Part shown: in pieces, positions 30,573 to 39,383 of the stretch
Layout: each line of letters begins with the position of its first letter
Position numbering within the stretch: the stretch's first letter is position 1
Source: Stutzerimonas kunmingensis
GTDB lineage: Bacteria > Pseudomonadota > Gammaproteobacteria > Pseudomonadales > Pseudomonadaceae
NCBI RefSeq assembly: GCF_021432085.1
Contig: NZ_CP090366.1
Coordinates: forward strand, 1,178,001-1,242,000
Reading direction: 5' to 3'
DNA length: 64,000 nt
Program-made: the position numbers and the translations under genes
The notes under the pieces: model-generated
What the model was told of the DNA's origin: nothing
The model's database searches: none
What the model saw: only the letters and a program-made list of their open reading frames with translations

Positions 30573-31181
30573 TCAGCTGGCGAATGCGAGCTGTGCGGCA
30601 ATCGCGAACATCATGGCAGCGACGCCGAGGTCGATCAGACGCCAGGTCAGCGGGCGGGCCAGCCAGGGCGCAAGCCAGGCGCCACCGAGCGCCAGGGTCA
30701 TGAACCACAGTGTCGATGCACTGGCAGCGCCCAGTGTGTAGGCGCCTGGCTCGGGCTGCTGTGCGCCGAGTGAGCCGATCAGTACCACTGTATCGAGATA
30801 GACGTGCGGATTGAGCAACGTCACCGCCAGCGCGGCCAACAGCACCGCCCGCAGCGGTCGTGGCTGCGCATCAGCGCTGCGCAGGCTCTGTGGCTTGAAC
30901 GCGCGACGCAGCGCCAGGGTGCCGTACCAGAGCAGGAACGCAACGCCGCCCCAGCGCGTGATCTCCAGCAGTAGCGGGTTGTCCGCCAGCACTGCTGCCA
31001 GCCCGAAGACGCCGACGCTGACCAACAGTACGTCACAGAGGATGCACAGCGCCGCCACTGGCAGATGGTGCTCCCGGCGCAGGCTTTGCGCGAGCACGAA
31101 CGCATTCTGCGCGCCGATCGCCATGATCAGCCCCGCCGCGACCAGAAGGCCGTTGATATAGCTTTGCCAGATTGCATTCAT
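30573..31181 (-). CDS. argO: LysE/ArgO family amino-acid exporter
   Basis: Inner-membrane protein of 202 residues with six hydrophobic segments, the usual LysE size. The N-terminal GLIMAIGAQNAFVLAQSLRREH and the middle LLNPHVYLDTVVLIGSLGAQ are typical of the arginine/lysine exporters ArgO and LysE. It is divergent from an ArgP/LysG-type LysR regulator, which is the classic arrangement: the regulator activates export when basic amino acids build up. A terminator follows. Confidence 0.92.
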   Translation of the reverse strand: MNAIWQSYINGLLVAAGLIMAIGAQNAFVLAQSLRREHHLPVAALCILCDVLLVSVGVFGLAAVLADNPLLLEITRWGGVAFLLWYGTLALRRAFKPQSLRSADAQPRPLRAVLLAALAVTLLNPHVYLDTVVLIGSLGAQQPEPGAYTLGAASASTLWFMTLALGGAWLAPWLARPLTWRLIDLGVAAMMFAIAAQLAFAS

Positions 31182-31271
31182 GCCGCACGCCTCGTCCGAT
31201 TTACTGGCGAGTCTGGGCAGTGGGGCGTTATAAGAGAAACAAATTCTCTTCAGGGTGCATTAGGAATACTG

Positions 31272-32162
31272 ATGTTCGATTACAAATTACTCGCGGCGCT
31301 TGCGGCGGTTGTCGAGCAGGCGGGTTTCGAACGAGCCGCGCAGGCGTTGGGGCTTTCGCAATCGGCCATATCCCAGCGGATCAAATTACTCGAGGCGCGC
31401 GTCGGCCAGCCGGTGCTGCTGCGCGATACGCCGCCCCGGCCGACCGAGCTGGGTCAACGATTGCTCAACCATGTGCAGCAGGTGCGCTTGCTCGAGCGGG
31501 ACCTGCAAGGGCAGGTCCCGGCGCTGGACGAAAATCGCCTGCCCGAGCGATTGCGTATTGCCCTGAATGCCGACAGCCTGGCGACCTGGTGGGCCGGCGC
31601 GGTGGCGTCGTTCTGCGCCGAGCATCGGGTGCTGCTCGATCATGTGGTGGAAGACCAGGCGGTCGGGCTCAAGCGCATGCGCGCTGGCGAGGTCGCAGCC
31701 TGCGTGTGCGCGGCGGAACGGCCGCTGGCAGGTGCGCGCAGTCAGTTTCTTGGGGCGATGCGCTATCGCGCGCTGGCCAGTCCGGTCTTTGTCAGTCGGC
31801 ATTTCCAGCGACCGGCAGCCGCTGCGGATCTGGCTCGGGTGCCTGCCGTGGTCTTCGGCCCGGATGACCAGCTGCAACACCGCTACATGGCAGCAGTCGG
31901 CGGGGGAGAGGCGTTCGTCCATCACCTCTGCCCGTCGTCCGAAGGTTTCGTACGCCTGCTGCAGAGCGGGCTTGGCTGGGGGTTGGTGCCGGAGTTACAG
32001 GTGCGCGGCGAACTTGCGCGCGGGGAATTGGTCGATGTGCTGTCCGGACCGCCGATCGACGTACCTTTGTATTGGCATCACTGGCGTAATGGCGGGCAAT
32101 TGCTCGACGAGCTGACCCGGCATCTGGTGCGTTGCGCCAGCGACTGGTTACTGGTTGATTGA
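31272..32162 (+). CDS. argP: LysR regulator of the ArgP/LysG type
   Basis: DNA-binding regulator of 296 residues. The helix-turn-helix is in ALAAVVEQAGFERAAQALG and LSQSAISQRIKLLEARVG, followed by the linker RDTPPRPTELGQRLL. The effector domain has RIALNADSLATWW, seen in ArgP (IciA) proteins. It stands divergent to argO with 90 bases between them. By analogy it senses lysine or arginine and activates the exporter. The start ATG is at 31272; a longer frame from 31065 runs through the exporter gene and is rejected. Confidence 0.9.
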   Translation: MFDYKLLAALAAVVEQAGFERAAQALGLSQSAISQRIKLLEARVGQPVLLRDTPPRPTELGQRLLNHVQQVRLLERDLQGQVPALDENRLPERLRIALNADSLATWWAGAVASFCAEHRVLLDHVVEDQAVGLKRMRAGEVAACVCAAERPLAGARSQFLGAMRYRALASPVFVSRHFQRPAAAADLARVPAVVFGPDDQLQHRYMAAVGGGEAFVHHLCPSSEGFVRLLQSGLGWGLVPELQVRGELARGELVDVLSGPPIDVPLYWHHWRNGGQLLDELTRHLVRCASDWLLVD

Positions 32163-32166
32163 GCGC

Positions 32167-32433
32167 TCAGGCGAGTACGCGCTGGCCTCGGTAAATGCGT
32201 ACCGTGGCGCCGCTGCTGGCCGCGCGTGGTGGAGGTGGTGCCGGCAACCGATCACTGAACGCGGCGAGCTGGCGTCCGAGTTCGCGGGTCAGCTCATCGT
32301 TGGAGTTCATGCACCCGGCAAGCATTGCCGTAACCGCATCCGGTTGGTCGAGATGGATGTCGAGTTGCTGCTCATCGCGAAGTCTGCGTCGCAGGCTGCG
32401 CATGCAGTCGATAACCGCCTTGTTCAGCTCCAT
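32167..32433 (-). CDS. Small hypothetical protein
   Basis: Protein of 88 residues of unknown function. It begins MELNKAVIDCMRSLRRRLRDEQQ and has a charged helical first half and a proline-rich stretch (LPAPPPPRAA) before a basic end. No signal peptide or membrane segment. A GAGGAA site seven bases before the ATG at 32433 supports it; an upstream ATG at 32469 lacks one. It converges with argP, with only four bases between the stops. Confidence 0.65.
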   Translation of the reverse strand: MELNKAVIDCMRSLRRRLRDEQQLDIHLDQPDAVTAMLAGCMNSNDELTRELGRQLAAFSDRLPAPPPPRAASSGATVRIYRGQRVLA

Positions 32434-32792
32434 GCTTTGTTCCTCGTGAATTGCCCTAAGGCCCAACATCCCTGTCGGAAGTGTCTATCCGCTGGCAAGA
32501 GAGACAGAGCAAGTGGCGTACCAATTTCCGGCTTTGCTGCGCGGTTTTTGCATCTGGCAGGCGAAGCGCCCGGCTGGCGAGGCCTGCAGACTGCCCGTAG
32601 GCGATGGTCACCGCTGTGGTGTCTGTTCGCGGGGCTGCTGAGTGCGCCATTCGATGCACCGTGATGCGTATCACAGGCGGCGCACTGCTCTACCACGGTG
32701 CATCTGCTCCACCGGCGCGCCGTCACTGATGGGCACGCCCTGAATCGTTATACTGCGCGCTGTATTTCGCACCGCGCCATTGAAGGTACCCC
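32434..32792. other. Intergenic region before the coiled-coil protein gene
   Basis: These 359 bases hold no gene I can support. A TATACT hexamer at 32749-32754 may be the -10 element of the gene that starts at 32793; no clear -35 is seen. The rest holds no recognised repeat. Confidence 0.4.
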
Positions 32793-33698
32793 ATGCGCAA
32801 CGATGCTCACGACGAACTGGACAACATTCCCAGCCTGACCGCAGGCCGTGACCGCGTGGAGCCCTATCCGGCGCCGGATCTCGAGCCGATCCGCAGAACC
32901 GCCGATGAGCCTGTGGATGACGGGCGCTCCCGCCAGAAACGTCGCCCTGCAAGCACTGCTGGCAAGGTGAGCACGGCGCCGCTGTGGGTCATGGTGCTGG
33001 CCTTGCTCCTCAGCCTTGGCGCTCTCGGCTGGTGGAGTTATCAGAAGATCGCCATGCTGGAAATGCAGCTGGTCGCCACCCAGGAAAGCTTCGCGCGTAT
33101 CAGTGAGGATGCCGCGGGACGACTGCAGGACATCAGCGGGAAAGTCGTTGCGACCGAGTCCAATGTGACTACGGAAAGCGAGGCGGTGAAACTGCGCATC
33201 AAGCAGCTTGAGCAACAGACCATCGATCTTGACCGCAAGCAGCAGGCCTTTGCTACCGAACAGCAGAGTCTGACTGGCAAACAGGGCAATCAGGATCGGC
33301 GCATGGATGAGCAGGGCAAGCGCCTCGAGCAGTTGGGTGCCGACCTGCAGGCTCAGCAGGGGAGTACTGCGACACTGGCAGAGAGCGTCAAGGCGTTGGG
33401 CAGCGAGCAGGCGTCACTCAAAACGACCCTGGACGAGCAGGGCAAGCTGGCCGGACGGGTCGACAGCCTGAGCAAGGACATCGCGGCGCTGAAGCAGGGC
33501 GGTAACCAGAGTCAGGCGATCAGCCGGCTGGAGCAGGACATCCTGGTGCTGCGCAGTGAGCTGGACAATCGGCCGGCGCCCGCGCCAAACGCGATCAACA
33601 CCGCCGAGTTCGACTCCTTCCGGGCTCAGGTCACCCGCACCATCAATTCCATGCAGGGGCAGATCGCCAATCTGCAAGGTCAGCTCGACGGACGTTAA
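32793..33698 (+). CDS. Single-pass membrane protein with long coiled coil
   Basis: Protein of 301 residues with an N-terminal cytosolic tail rich in charged residues (1-60), one membrane helix (APLWVMVLALLLSLGALGWW, residues about 62-82) and a long coiled coil with many Q, E, K and L heptads (residues 85-245), ending in a shorter helical segment (FDSFRAQVTRTINSMQGQI). Proteins of this build in pseudomonads are often loosely annotated as ATPases, but no Walker motif is present. Function unknown; a structural or septal role is possible. It converges with estA. Confidence 0.8.
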   Translation: MRNDAHDELDNIPSLTAGRDRVEPYPAPDLEPIRRTADEPVDDGRSRQKRRPASTAGKVSTAPLWVMVLALLLSLGALGWWSYQKIAMLEMQLVATQESFARISEDAAGRLQDISGKVVATESNVTTESEAVKLRIKQLEQQTIDLDRKQQAFATEQQSLTGKQGNQDRRMDEQGKRLEQLGADLQAQQGSTATLAESVKALGSEQASLKTTLDEQGKLAGRVDSLSKDIAALKQGGNQSQAISRLEQDILVLRSELDNRPAPAPNAINTAEFDSFRAQVTRTINSMQGQIANLQGQLDGR

Positions 33699-33708
33699 CC
33701 GCGTAAGA

Positions 33709-33735
33709 GCCGCCGCGCGTATTCGCGACGGCGGC
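33709..33735. terminator. Possible terminator between converging genes
   Basis: GCCGCCG and CGGCGGC pair around an inner CGCG-TATT-CGCG hairpin with one bulged A. It lies between the converging coiled-coil gene and estA. The T tract (CTTTG) is poor. Confidence 0.5.
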
Positions 33736-33753
33736 CTTTGCGCCCTTCGAGCC

Positions 33754-35664
33754 TTACAGGTCCCAGGCCAGTGACAGCCCCACTCCGTGGTCGCGGTTAT
33801 CGTTGCCGCGGTAATGGTAGTTGGCGCGCAGCGCCAGACCGGGCGTCAGGCGGTGCGTCAGGCCCATGCTGAAGCGCGTCTGGTCGCCGGTCGGTACCGC
33901 GCCCGGCAGCTCGAAGCTGTTGCCCGACACACTGTTCAGCGACATGCGCAGGTCACGCCGATCCTCGTCCTCGCGCTCCACCTCCCGCGCCACTTCGCCG
34001 AATAGCCGCGTGCGTTCGCTCAGCGCATAGTCGCCGAACAGGCCGAGTGAGAGGCGCAGCGAATCCAGTTCCTGATCGTCATAGCTCAATGCAGTGGAGC
34101 GCTCGCCCTGCTCGCTGTAACCGTCGACTTCGACCTTCTGATAGCTGGCACCGACGAATGGACCGAACTGGAGTTGATCGCCTGGCTGCATCAGGTTGAA
34201 GCCAGCCTTCGCCGCCGCGCCCCATAGCGTGCCTTCGGTGTCACCCTTTTCCGTGCGCTCGCTGATGCCAAGGGCGAACGTACGCTTGAGGTCGTGGTAG
34301 TCCAGATACCCGGCGCTGAGGCTGAAGTCGGCGAACAGACGCTGGTGTTCGTAACGGGCGAAGGCCGTGGCCAGGTAGCTGCGCATGTCGTACTCGGAGT
34401 CGTTTCTGCCCAGTTCCAGCGAGTTTTCCGCCAGGCCCAGGCTGACGCCGGCCAGCCACGTCTCACTCAAACGCTGGGTAACACCAAGCGACAGGCTCAG
34501 ACCGCTACCGTCACCGCCACCGTAACCGTCGTACTCAGGCCGGTTGTAACCACCCTGGACGAAGGTGCGCCAGGCGCCGACCGCCTGCCAGTCGCCGCGC
34601 CGCGCAGACAGTTCGTTGTCCAGTTGCTGCAGGTGAGCGCGCAGTGCCGAGCGGCCCATTTCCGGTAGCAGGGATACTTCCCAGGGCGCGGAAATGATCG
34701 AGTACAGGTAGTCGGCGCTGATCTGATGAACAGCGGTGGTTGGATGGACTGCGTCGTTGAACAGCAGGCGGCTAGGATCAGGTGCTGTGCCGCCGAGGCT
34801 GTAGGTCGGGTCCGGCAGGCAGGTGCCGCCCGACGCATCAAAACACACGGCTGTCTGTGCCACGTTGGGGTCGAAGCCGAAGGCGGCCAGGTCAGCACGT
34901 ACCTCGGCCAGCAACAAGCGGTTGTTCACCAGCACGTAGTTGCCGCCCTGGGCTTGCAGCTGGCTCGCCAGCTCGGTGTTGAACTGGTCGCTCAGAAAGT
35001 TGAATGTGGCGGCCTGGCCAGTGATGAAGCCCAGGGGCGTGGTGCCGACGTCCGGCAGATCGGAGACGATGATGTAGCGCGCGCCCGCGGCCTGTAGTGC
35101 AGCGACGCCAGCCACCAGATTACCGGCGGCGTCAGCCATCGTGACCGGGTTGGTGCCGAGCTGGAAGATGTCGTTACCGCCGCCGTTCAGGTAGTAGAGA
35201 GCATTGCTGTCGACGCGCGGGTTCTCGACCAGATAGCCAGGCCGGGTCCGGGTAGAGCCGCCCGCGGAAACGGTCGAGTCGAGTGTGATCGAATCGAGAA
35301 TCTGGTCGGTGCGATAACCACCGACGGCATAGTTGGTGCCGTCCGGATTGCCTGTGAGGACTGCCGGTAACAGCGGCGTGGAGGGTAACGATTGAAGGCC
35401 CAGCATGCTCGCCAGGCGTTGCGTGCCGACCTCGCCGATATATTCGCCGGCACCGTAGGTAGGGCCGGTGCGGTTGGTGAAGCGCAGACCTCCTGTAGGG
35501 TTGCCCCCGAGTGTCGGGCTTTGCAGGTCGGGAAAGTTGCCAGCATCGCTCAGCGAGTCGCCGAACACGACGAACTGACTGAACGGGCCGTCATTGGCGA
35601 TGGCCGCGTCTGTCGCGCAGGTGAGTAGAACGGCTGCCGCAAGCGGTTTGAGGGCGCTCTGCAC
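33754..35664 (-). CDS. estA: EstA-type GDSL esterase autotransporter
   Basis: Outer-membrane esterase of 636 residues. A signal peptide (VQSALKPLAAAVLLTCATDAAIA) is followed by the GDSL catalytic block VVFGDSLSDAGNF, the GGGND block (YYLNGGGNDIFQLG) and the D-x-x-H end block (LFNDAVHPT). The last 270 residues form an autotransporter barrel ending in LSLAWDL. The start is a GTG with AGGAG six bases upstream; this gives a signal peptide directly, while the longer frame to 35730 adds an unlikely N-tail. In P. aeruginosa EstA stays at the surface and affects rhamnolipid production, motility and biofilm. Confidence 0.93.
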   Translation of the reverse strand: MQSALKPLAAAVLLTCATDAAIANDGPFSQFVVFGDSLSDAGNFPDLQSPTLGGNPTGGLRFTNRTGPTYGAGEYIGEVGTQRLASMLGLQSLPSTPLLPAVLTGNPDGTNYAVGGYRTDQILDSITLDSTVSAGGSTRTRPGYLVENPRVDSNALYYLNGGGNDIFQLGTNPVTMADAAGNLVAGVAALQAAGARYIIVSDLPDVGTTPLGFITGQAATFNFLSDQFNTELASQLQAQGGNYVLVNNRLLLAEVRADLAAFGFDPNVAQTAVCFDASGGTCLPDPTYSLGGTAPDPSRLLFNDAVHPTTAVHQISADYLYSIISAPWEVSLLPEMGRSALRAHLQQLDNELSARRGDWQAVGAWRTFVQGGYNRPEYDGYGGGDGSGLSLSLGVTQRLSETWLAGVSLGLAENSLELGRNDSEYDMRSYLATAFARYEHQRLFADFSLSAGYLDYHDLKRTFALGISERTEKGDTEGTLWGAAAKAGFNLMQPGDQLQFGPFVGASYQKVEVDGYSEQGERSTALSYDDQELDSLRLSLGLFGDYALSERTRLFGEVAREVEREDEDRRDLRMSLNSVSGNSFELPGAVPTGDQTRFSMGLTHRLTPGLALRANYHYRGNDNRDHGVGLSLAWDL

Positions 35665-36001
35665 GGGTAACTCCTTATTGTTCTTTTTGTTTGGATGCAT
35701 CGCTCGCACATGCGCGGGCGATCCGGCCACGCTATTGGGAGCCGCCAGCGAGTATAAGCGCCCGAAAGGGCGATTTTTCCGAACGGTAGATCGTTCTTAG
35801 GAGTTATTTGCAGCTTCGATTTCATTGTCCTGGCTCAAGGGTTGTTGGTGGCCAACTGATACCATTCGCCGCGCTTGCGCTTCTGTGGACGTCCGATGCA
35901 CCGGCGAACGGTGATCTTCTTTGAGACGGATATGAAAGCAGCCGGCGGCGTCCGAACCGCCGGTTGTAAGAAACCTTCCCTGCCTGGGAGCACAATAATA
36001 A
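35665..36001. other. Divergent intergenic region estA / diguanylate cyclase
   Basis: No gene is supported in these 337 bases. A TATACT on the minus strand at about 35749-35754 may be the -10 of estA. A compact hairpin with T tract at 35759-35778 is listed separately. The right part, before 36002, must hold the cyclase promoter and has a GGGAG ribosome site. Confidence 0.5.
35759..35778 (+). terminator. Orphan terminator-like hairpin
   Basis: CGCCC - GAAA - GGGCG followed by ATTTTT is a classic intrinsic terminator with a stable GNRA-like tetraloop on the plus strand, but no gene on that strand precedes it. It could end a small RNA or antisense transcript, or act in the estA leader. Confidence 0.5.
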
Positions 36002-37198
36002 ATGCCATCGATTCTCGACCTGCTGCGCAGTCGCCTGAGCTCGTTGCTGCCCAGCGAGCTCAAGCCCAGCGAGCTTCGCCATCTGCTGAGCCCGCGACGC
36101 CATCCACTGCTGCTCTGCCAGCGCCGCGCGACCCTGATTGTCAACCGCGTTCGCCTGTTCGCCTTTCTTTTCGCAGTGCTCACCCCGCTGTGGAGTTTGA
36201 TCGATCTGATGGTGTTCGAGCCCAAGCTGTGGGCGGCGCTGGCCGGTTTTCGGATGATGGCGTGCCTGGCGTTCACCTGCCTGCTGCTGTTCTACCGTCC
36301 GAGCGGCAATCTGCTGGACGCCTATCGGGCGATCGCGATCCTGTTCGCCATTCCGACCATCTTCTACATCGCCTCGCATACCTTGCTCGGCAGCTATCAA
36401 CTGGCGCAGTTCTCTGCCGTGGTCGGCGCCGGCTACGCCTTTCTACCATTCGTGCTGATGGCCGGGCTGACCATTTTCCCGCTGACCCTGGTGGAGAATC
36501 TGGTGCTCTCCAGCCTGTTGCTGCTGGCCCAGGCGCTGGCTGGCTATCTCAGCTGGGCGACGCTGAACTGGCCGTCGTTCGCCGGTGCCTTCTGGCTGTT
36601 GATCCTGATCGCCGGCGTCGCCAGCCTGGCCAGCATGAGCCAGCTGGCGTTCATGTTCGCGCTGGTGCGCCAGGCCATCCGCGACCCGCTCACCGGGGTT
36701 TTCTCCCGCGGCAGCGGAGAGGAGATCCTTCGATTGCAGTGGGACAGCGCACAGCGCAAGGATGGTCCGCTGGCGCTGGCTTTCATCGACCTCGACCACT
36801 TCAAGTCGATCAACGACAACCATGGCCATGAGTCCGGCGATCAGGTCCTGCGCGAGGCGGCCAGGCGTCTGGTGGCGACGCTGCGAGGCTCCGACAGCCT
36901 GCTGCGCTGGGGCGGCGAGGAGTTCCTGCTGATCATGCCGGAGACCGACATGCAGCAGGCGCACATGGCGCTCGAGCGCATCATTGGCCAGGGCCTCGGC
37001 GTGCGGCCGGACGGTGCGCCGCTAACGGCGAGCATCGGGTTGGCCGAGCGCCGTTGCGATCAGGTCGCGGACTACCGTGACCTGCTGGAGCTGGCGGATA
37101 AGCGCATGTACTGCGCCAAGACGAGCGGGCGCAATCGCCTCTGCGCCATGGAGCCGGAGGCTGTGCAGCCGCCCCGGGCATTCGCCGTGGGAGGCTAG
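36002..37198 (+). CDS. Membrane diguanylate cyclase (GGDEF)
   Basis: Protein of 398 residues with about five to six N-terminal membrane helices (residues 55-225) and a C-terminal GGDEF domain. The domain has DPLTGVFSRGSGEEILRLQ, the metal-binding FIDLDHFKSINDNHGHESGD and the active signature GGEEF, so it should make c-di-GMP from two GTP. An inhibitory RxxD motif is not obvious before the signature (TLRGSDSLLRWGGEEF has RGSD five residues ahead, a possible I-site). The membrane part resembles no named sensor I recall. It converges tightly with pncB. Confidence 0.92.
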   Translation: MPSILDLLRSRLSSLLPSELKPSELRHLLSPRRHPLLLCQRRATLIVNRVRLFAFLFAVLTPLWSLIDLMVFEPKLWAALAGFRMMACLAFTCLLLFYRPSGNLLDAYRAIAILFAIPTIFYIASHTLLGSYQLAQFSAVVGAGYAFLPFVLMAGLTIFPLTLVENLVLSSLLLLAQALAGYLSWATLNWPSFAGAFWLLILIAGVASLASMSQLAFMFALVRQAIRDPLTGVFSRGSGEEILRLQWDSAQRKDGPLALAFIDLDHFKSINDNHGHESGDQVLREAARRLVATLRGSDSLLRWGGEEFLLIMPETDMQQAHMALERIIGQGLGVRPDGAPLTASIGLAERRCDQVADYRDLLELADKRMYCAKTSGRNRLCAMEPEAVQPPRAFAVGG

Positions 37199-37201
37199 TC
37201 G

Positions 37202-38404
37202 TCAGCCATTGGCCAAGCCGAAGACGTGCCGCATGTAGCTGACGAATGCCTCATCGCGGCACATGGTCTTGCCCGGCGAGTCGGAAATCTTCGCCACTGG
37301 CTGGCCATTGCAGGCGGTCATCTTGATGACCATGTTGGTCGGCTCCACGCCTGGGATGTCGCAGGTCAGTCCGGTGCCGATGCCGAAACTCGGATTGCTG
37401 CGCCCGATCAGCGCGCGATGGAGTTCCAGCGCTCTGGCCAGGTCCAGGCCATCGGAGAAGATCAGCTGGCGGGTTTTCGGATCGATACCCAGGCGCTGGT
37501 AATGCGCGATGGCCTTCTCTGCCCACAGCAGAGGGTCGCCAGAGTCATGACGCAGGCCGTCGAACAGCTTGGCGAAGTACAGATCGAAATCGCGCAGGAA
37601 AGCATCCATGGTGATGCAGTCGGTGAGCGCGATGCCCAATGCCCCACGATATTCGCGAACCCAGCAGTCCAGCGCCGCAACCTGGCTGTCGATCAGCCGC
37701 GGGCCGAGTTGCTGGTGCGCCATGATCCACTCATGGGCCATGGTGCCCATCGGCTTCACATTCCGCGTGCGTGCCAGATGCACATTGCTGGTGCCGGCGA
37801 ACCGGCCGGGAAAATCGCATTGCAGTCGGTCCACCACCATCGCCTGTACGGCAAAGGAGAAACGACGGCGTGTGCCGAAATCCGCCAGGGTGAAGCTGGC
37901 CAGTTCGTCGCTGCTGGCCTGGCTGCGTAGCCAGTGCAGCTTCTCATCCAGCCGGTCGCGCGCCTGGGCCAGCGTCACCGCCGGGTAGCGCGCGCGGTTG
38001 CGCACCTCGCTGACGATGGCGAGGAGCGGCACTTCGAACAGGATCACATGGAGCCAGGGGCCGCGCAGGTGCATCACCAGCTCGCCGTCCTCGATGCTCA
38101 CCTGCAGATAACGCAGATCGAAACGGAACAAACCGAGGAAGCGGATGAAGTCGGGCTGCATGTAGGGGATGCGCTCGAGGTAGGCTAGCTCCTCGGTTGT
38201 CATCTGCAGCTCGGCAAGCGCCTCGATCTGCTGGCGGATCTCGTCGAGGTAGGGCGTCAGGTCCTCACCGGAGCGGCTGCGGAATGCCCACTCCACCTCC
38301 GCGTTCGGATAGTGATGCAGCACCGCCTGCATCATGGTGAGCTTGTAGAAATCGGTATCCAGCAGGCTCTGGACGATTCGTTCGGAAAAGGCGCTGCTGT
38401 TCAT
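37202..38404 (-). CDS. pncB: Nicotinate phosphoribosyltransferase
   Basis: Enzyme of NAD salvage that joins nicotinate and PRPP to nicotinate mononucleotide. The protein has 400 residues. It starts [34 protein letters not shown] split over the first strands, has the catalytic histidine region [15 protein letters not shown] and the phosphoribosyl-binding [18 protein letters not shown] and [13 protein letters not shown] segments. GGAG lies six bases before the ATG at 38404; the longer frame to 38452 lacks a site. Upstream lies an AT-rich region with a TGTCGAT / ATCGACA inverted repeat that could be an operator. Pseudomonads often have two pncB genes. Confidence 0.95.
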   Translation of the reverse strand: MNSSAFSERIVQSLLDTDFYKLTMMQAVLHHYPNAEVEWAFRSRSGEDLTPYLDEIRQQIEALAELQMTTEELAYLERIPYMQPDFIRFLGLFRFDLRYLQVSIEDGELVMHLRGPWLHVILFEVPLLAIVSEVRNRARYPAVTLAQARDRLDEKLHWLRSQASSDELASFTLADFGTRRRFSFAVQAMVVDRLQCDFPGRFAGTSNVHLARTRNVKPMGTMAHEWIMAHQQLGPRLIDSQVAALDCWVREYRGALGIALTDCITMDAFLRDFDLYFAKLFDGLRHDSGDPLLWAEKAIAHYQRLGIDPKTRQLIFSDGLDLARALELHRALIGRSNPSFGIGTGLTCDIPGVEPTNMVIKMTACNGQPVAKISDSPGKTMCRDEAFVSYMRHVFGLANG

Positions 38405-38427
38405 CGACCGCTCCAGCTTGAAATGCC

Positions 38428-38444
38428 TGTCGATGATATCGACA
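38428..38444. promoter_or_regulatory. Inverted repeat before pncB
   Basis: TGTCGAT - GAT - ATCGACA is a perfect seven-base dyad 24 bases before the pncB start. It may be an operator for a dimeric regulator. It does not resemble the NrtR or NadR sites I know. Confidence 0.4.
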
Positions 38445-38636
38445 AACGGCAAGGGATGCAGGTCATCGTTATAAGTTAGGAATGAATAAAATAACCGCAG
38501 ATATCAGCTTCTGCCTGGCCCGTCGCGTTGCGCAAAAGGCCTATAAATATAATTCTGCCGGCTATATATCGCTCGGATAGCAATATCGCATTACTTTGCA
38601 ATTTCGTTTTTTGATATTTGCTTAAAGGATTGAATG

Positions 38637-38687
38637 AAGAAATGAAGAAGGGCAGGGCCGTACGGCGCCTGCCCTTCTTCATTTCTT
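38637..38687 (-). terminator. Strong hairpin terminator of the KGG-repeat gene
   Basis: A perfect 20-base-pair stem (AAGAAATGAAGAAGGGCAGG on the left arm) with an eleven-base loop begins six bases after the stop of the KGG-repeat gene. The minus-strand right side is rich in T. It is unusually long for a terminator. Confidence 0.8.
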
Positions 38688-38693
38688 CAGCTT

Positions 38694-38864
38694 TTAGCTG
38701 CTGCGGCCACCGCCGTGGCTGTTCTGGCCACCCTTGCGGCCGGCCTCGGAGGCCTTCTCGCGGTCGTTGGCGAAGTTGCCGCCGCTGTTGTGACCACCCT
38801 TGCGGCCGGCCTCGGAAGCTTTCTCTCGATCGTTGGCGAAGTTGCCAGGATTACTATTTGCCAT
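38694..38864 (-). CDS. KGG-repeat (GsiB-like) stress protein
   Basis: Very small protein of 56 residues, found by reading the strand directly. It starts MANSNPGNFANDREKAS and is made almost wholly of two copies of a unit of about 19 residues, NFANDREKASEAGRKGG, followed by a glycine-serine tail ending HGGGRSS. This is the KGG repeat of general-stress proteins of the GsiB/ConE group, which are hydrophilic and thought to protect against drying or osmotic stress. GAGGAG lies eight bases before the ATG. The two repeats are nearly identical in DNA as well, a sign of recent internal duplication. Confidence 0.92.
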   Translation of the reverse strand: MANSNPGNFANDREKASEAGRKGGHNSGGNFANDREKASEAGRKGGQNSHGGGRSS

Positions 38865-39098
38865 GTGTTTTTCTCCTCAATTGGATAGACACGTTCACAA
38901 ACGGCTGAAAGAGAGAGATCAATCAGCCTCACTGTGTCAGAGGAAGACTTCAGACAAGAGTTTCGGTGAATTCAAAAGTGTAGACGAATGGTTTTCCCCA
39001 TGTTGCGTATGACTATGGCGGACTGAAATCACAGGCGAAGCGGCAAAGTTGCAGGAACGAATTATGATTATCCGAGCGCGGACTTATCCAGCCGCGCC

Positions 39099-39332
39099 TC
39101 AGGCCGCAAGTTTCGTCTTGCGCTCGGCCAGAAGGCGCATCACGTAGCCGATCTTCAGCGCCGTGGGGCCGAGGATGACCAACGCATGGGCTGCGATGAT
39201 GCTGCCCATCGCCAGATGTCGATCGAACAGGTAGGCGCCGCTGATGCCCAGCAGCAGGAGCAGTATGCCTGCGACCATCAGCGCATTTGCGGCGCCCATC
39301 AGGCGTTGTGGAGAAGCTGAGTGATAAAGCAT
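39099..39332 (-). CDS. ppyR: PpyR-like small membrane protein
   Basis: Protein of 77 residues with two membrane helices (ANALMVAGILLLLLGISGAYL and MGSIIAAHALVILGPTALKIGYVM region). The pair with flavohemoglobin, which lies 51 bases upstream in the same direction, matches the ppyR-fhp arrangement of P. aeruginosa as I recall it; PpyR there affects psl and pyoverdine expression. The second helix ends in a basic tail (RLLAERKTKLAA). Assignment rests on size, topology and neighbour. Confidence 0.75.
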   Translation of the reverse strand: MLYHSASPQRLMGAANALMVAGILLLLLGISGAYLFDRHLAMGSIIAAHALVILGPTALKIGYVMRLLAERKTKLAA

Positions 39333-39383
39333 GACTGAATCTCCTTCGGGGAGAGGCTCGCGCCGGGCGAGCCTCCGAATGGA

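Noticed and set aside
31065-31271. Upstream extension of the argP reading frame
   Set aside because: It would overlap the divergent argO gene; the LysR fold starts at the ATG at 31272.
32424-32726. Minus-strand frame of 100 residues before the coiled-coil gene
   Set aside because: No ribosome site, no conserved pattern, and it overlaps the start of the small hypothetical gene at 32433.
38476-38682. Minus-strand frame of 68 residues in the AT-rich interval
   Set aside because: It crosses the KGG terminator hairpin, has no ribosome site and no recognisable sequence pattern.
38700-38864. Direct repeats that might suggest a CRISPR or minisatellite
   Set aside because: They are the coding repeats of the small KGG protein, only two units, with no spacers.
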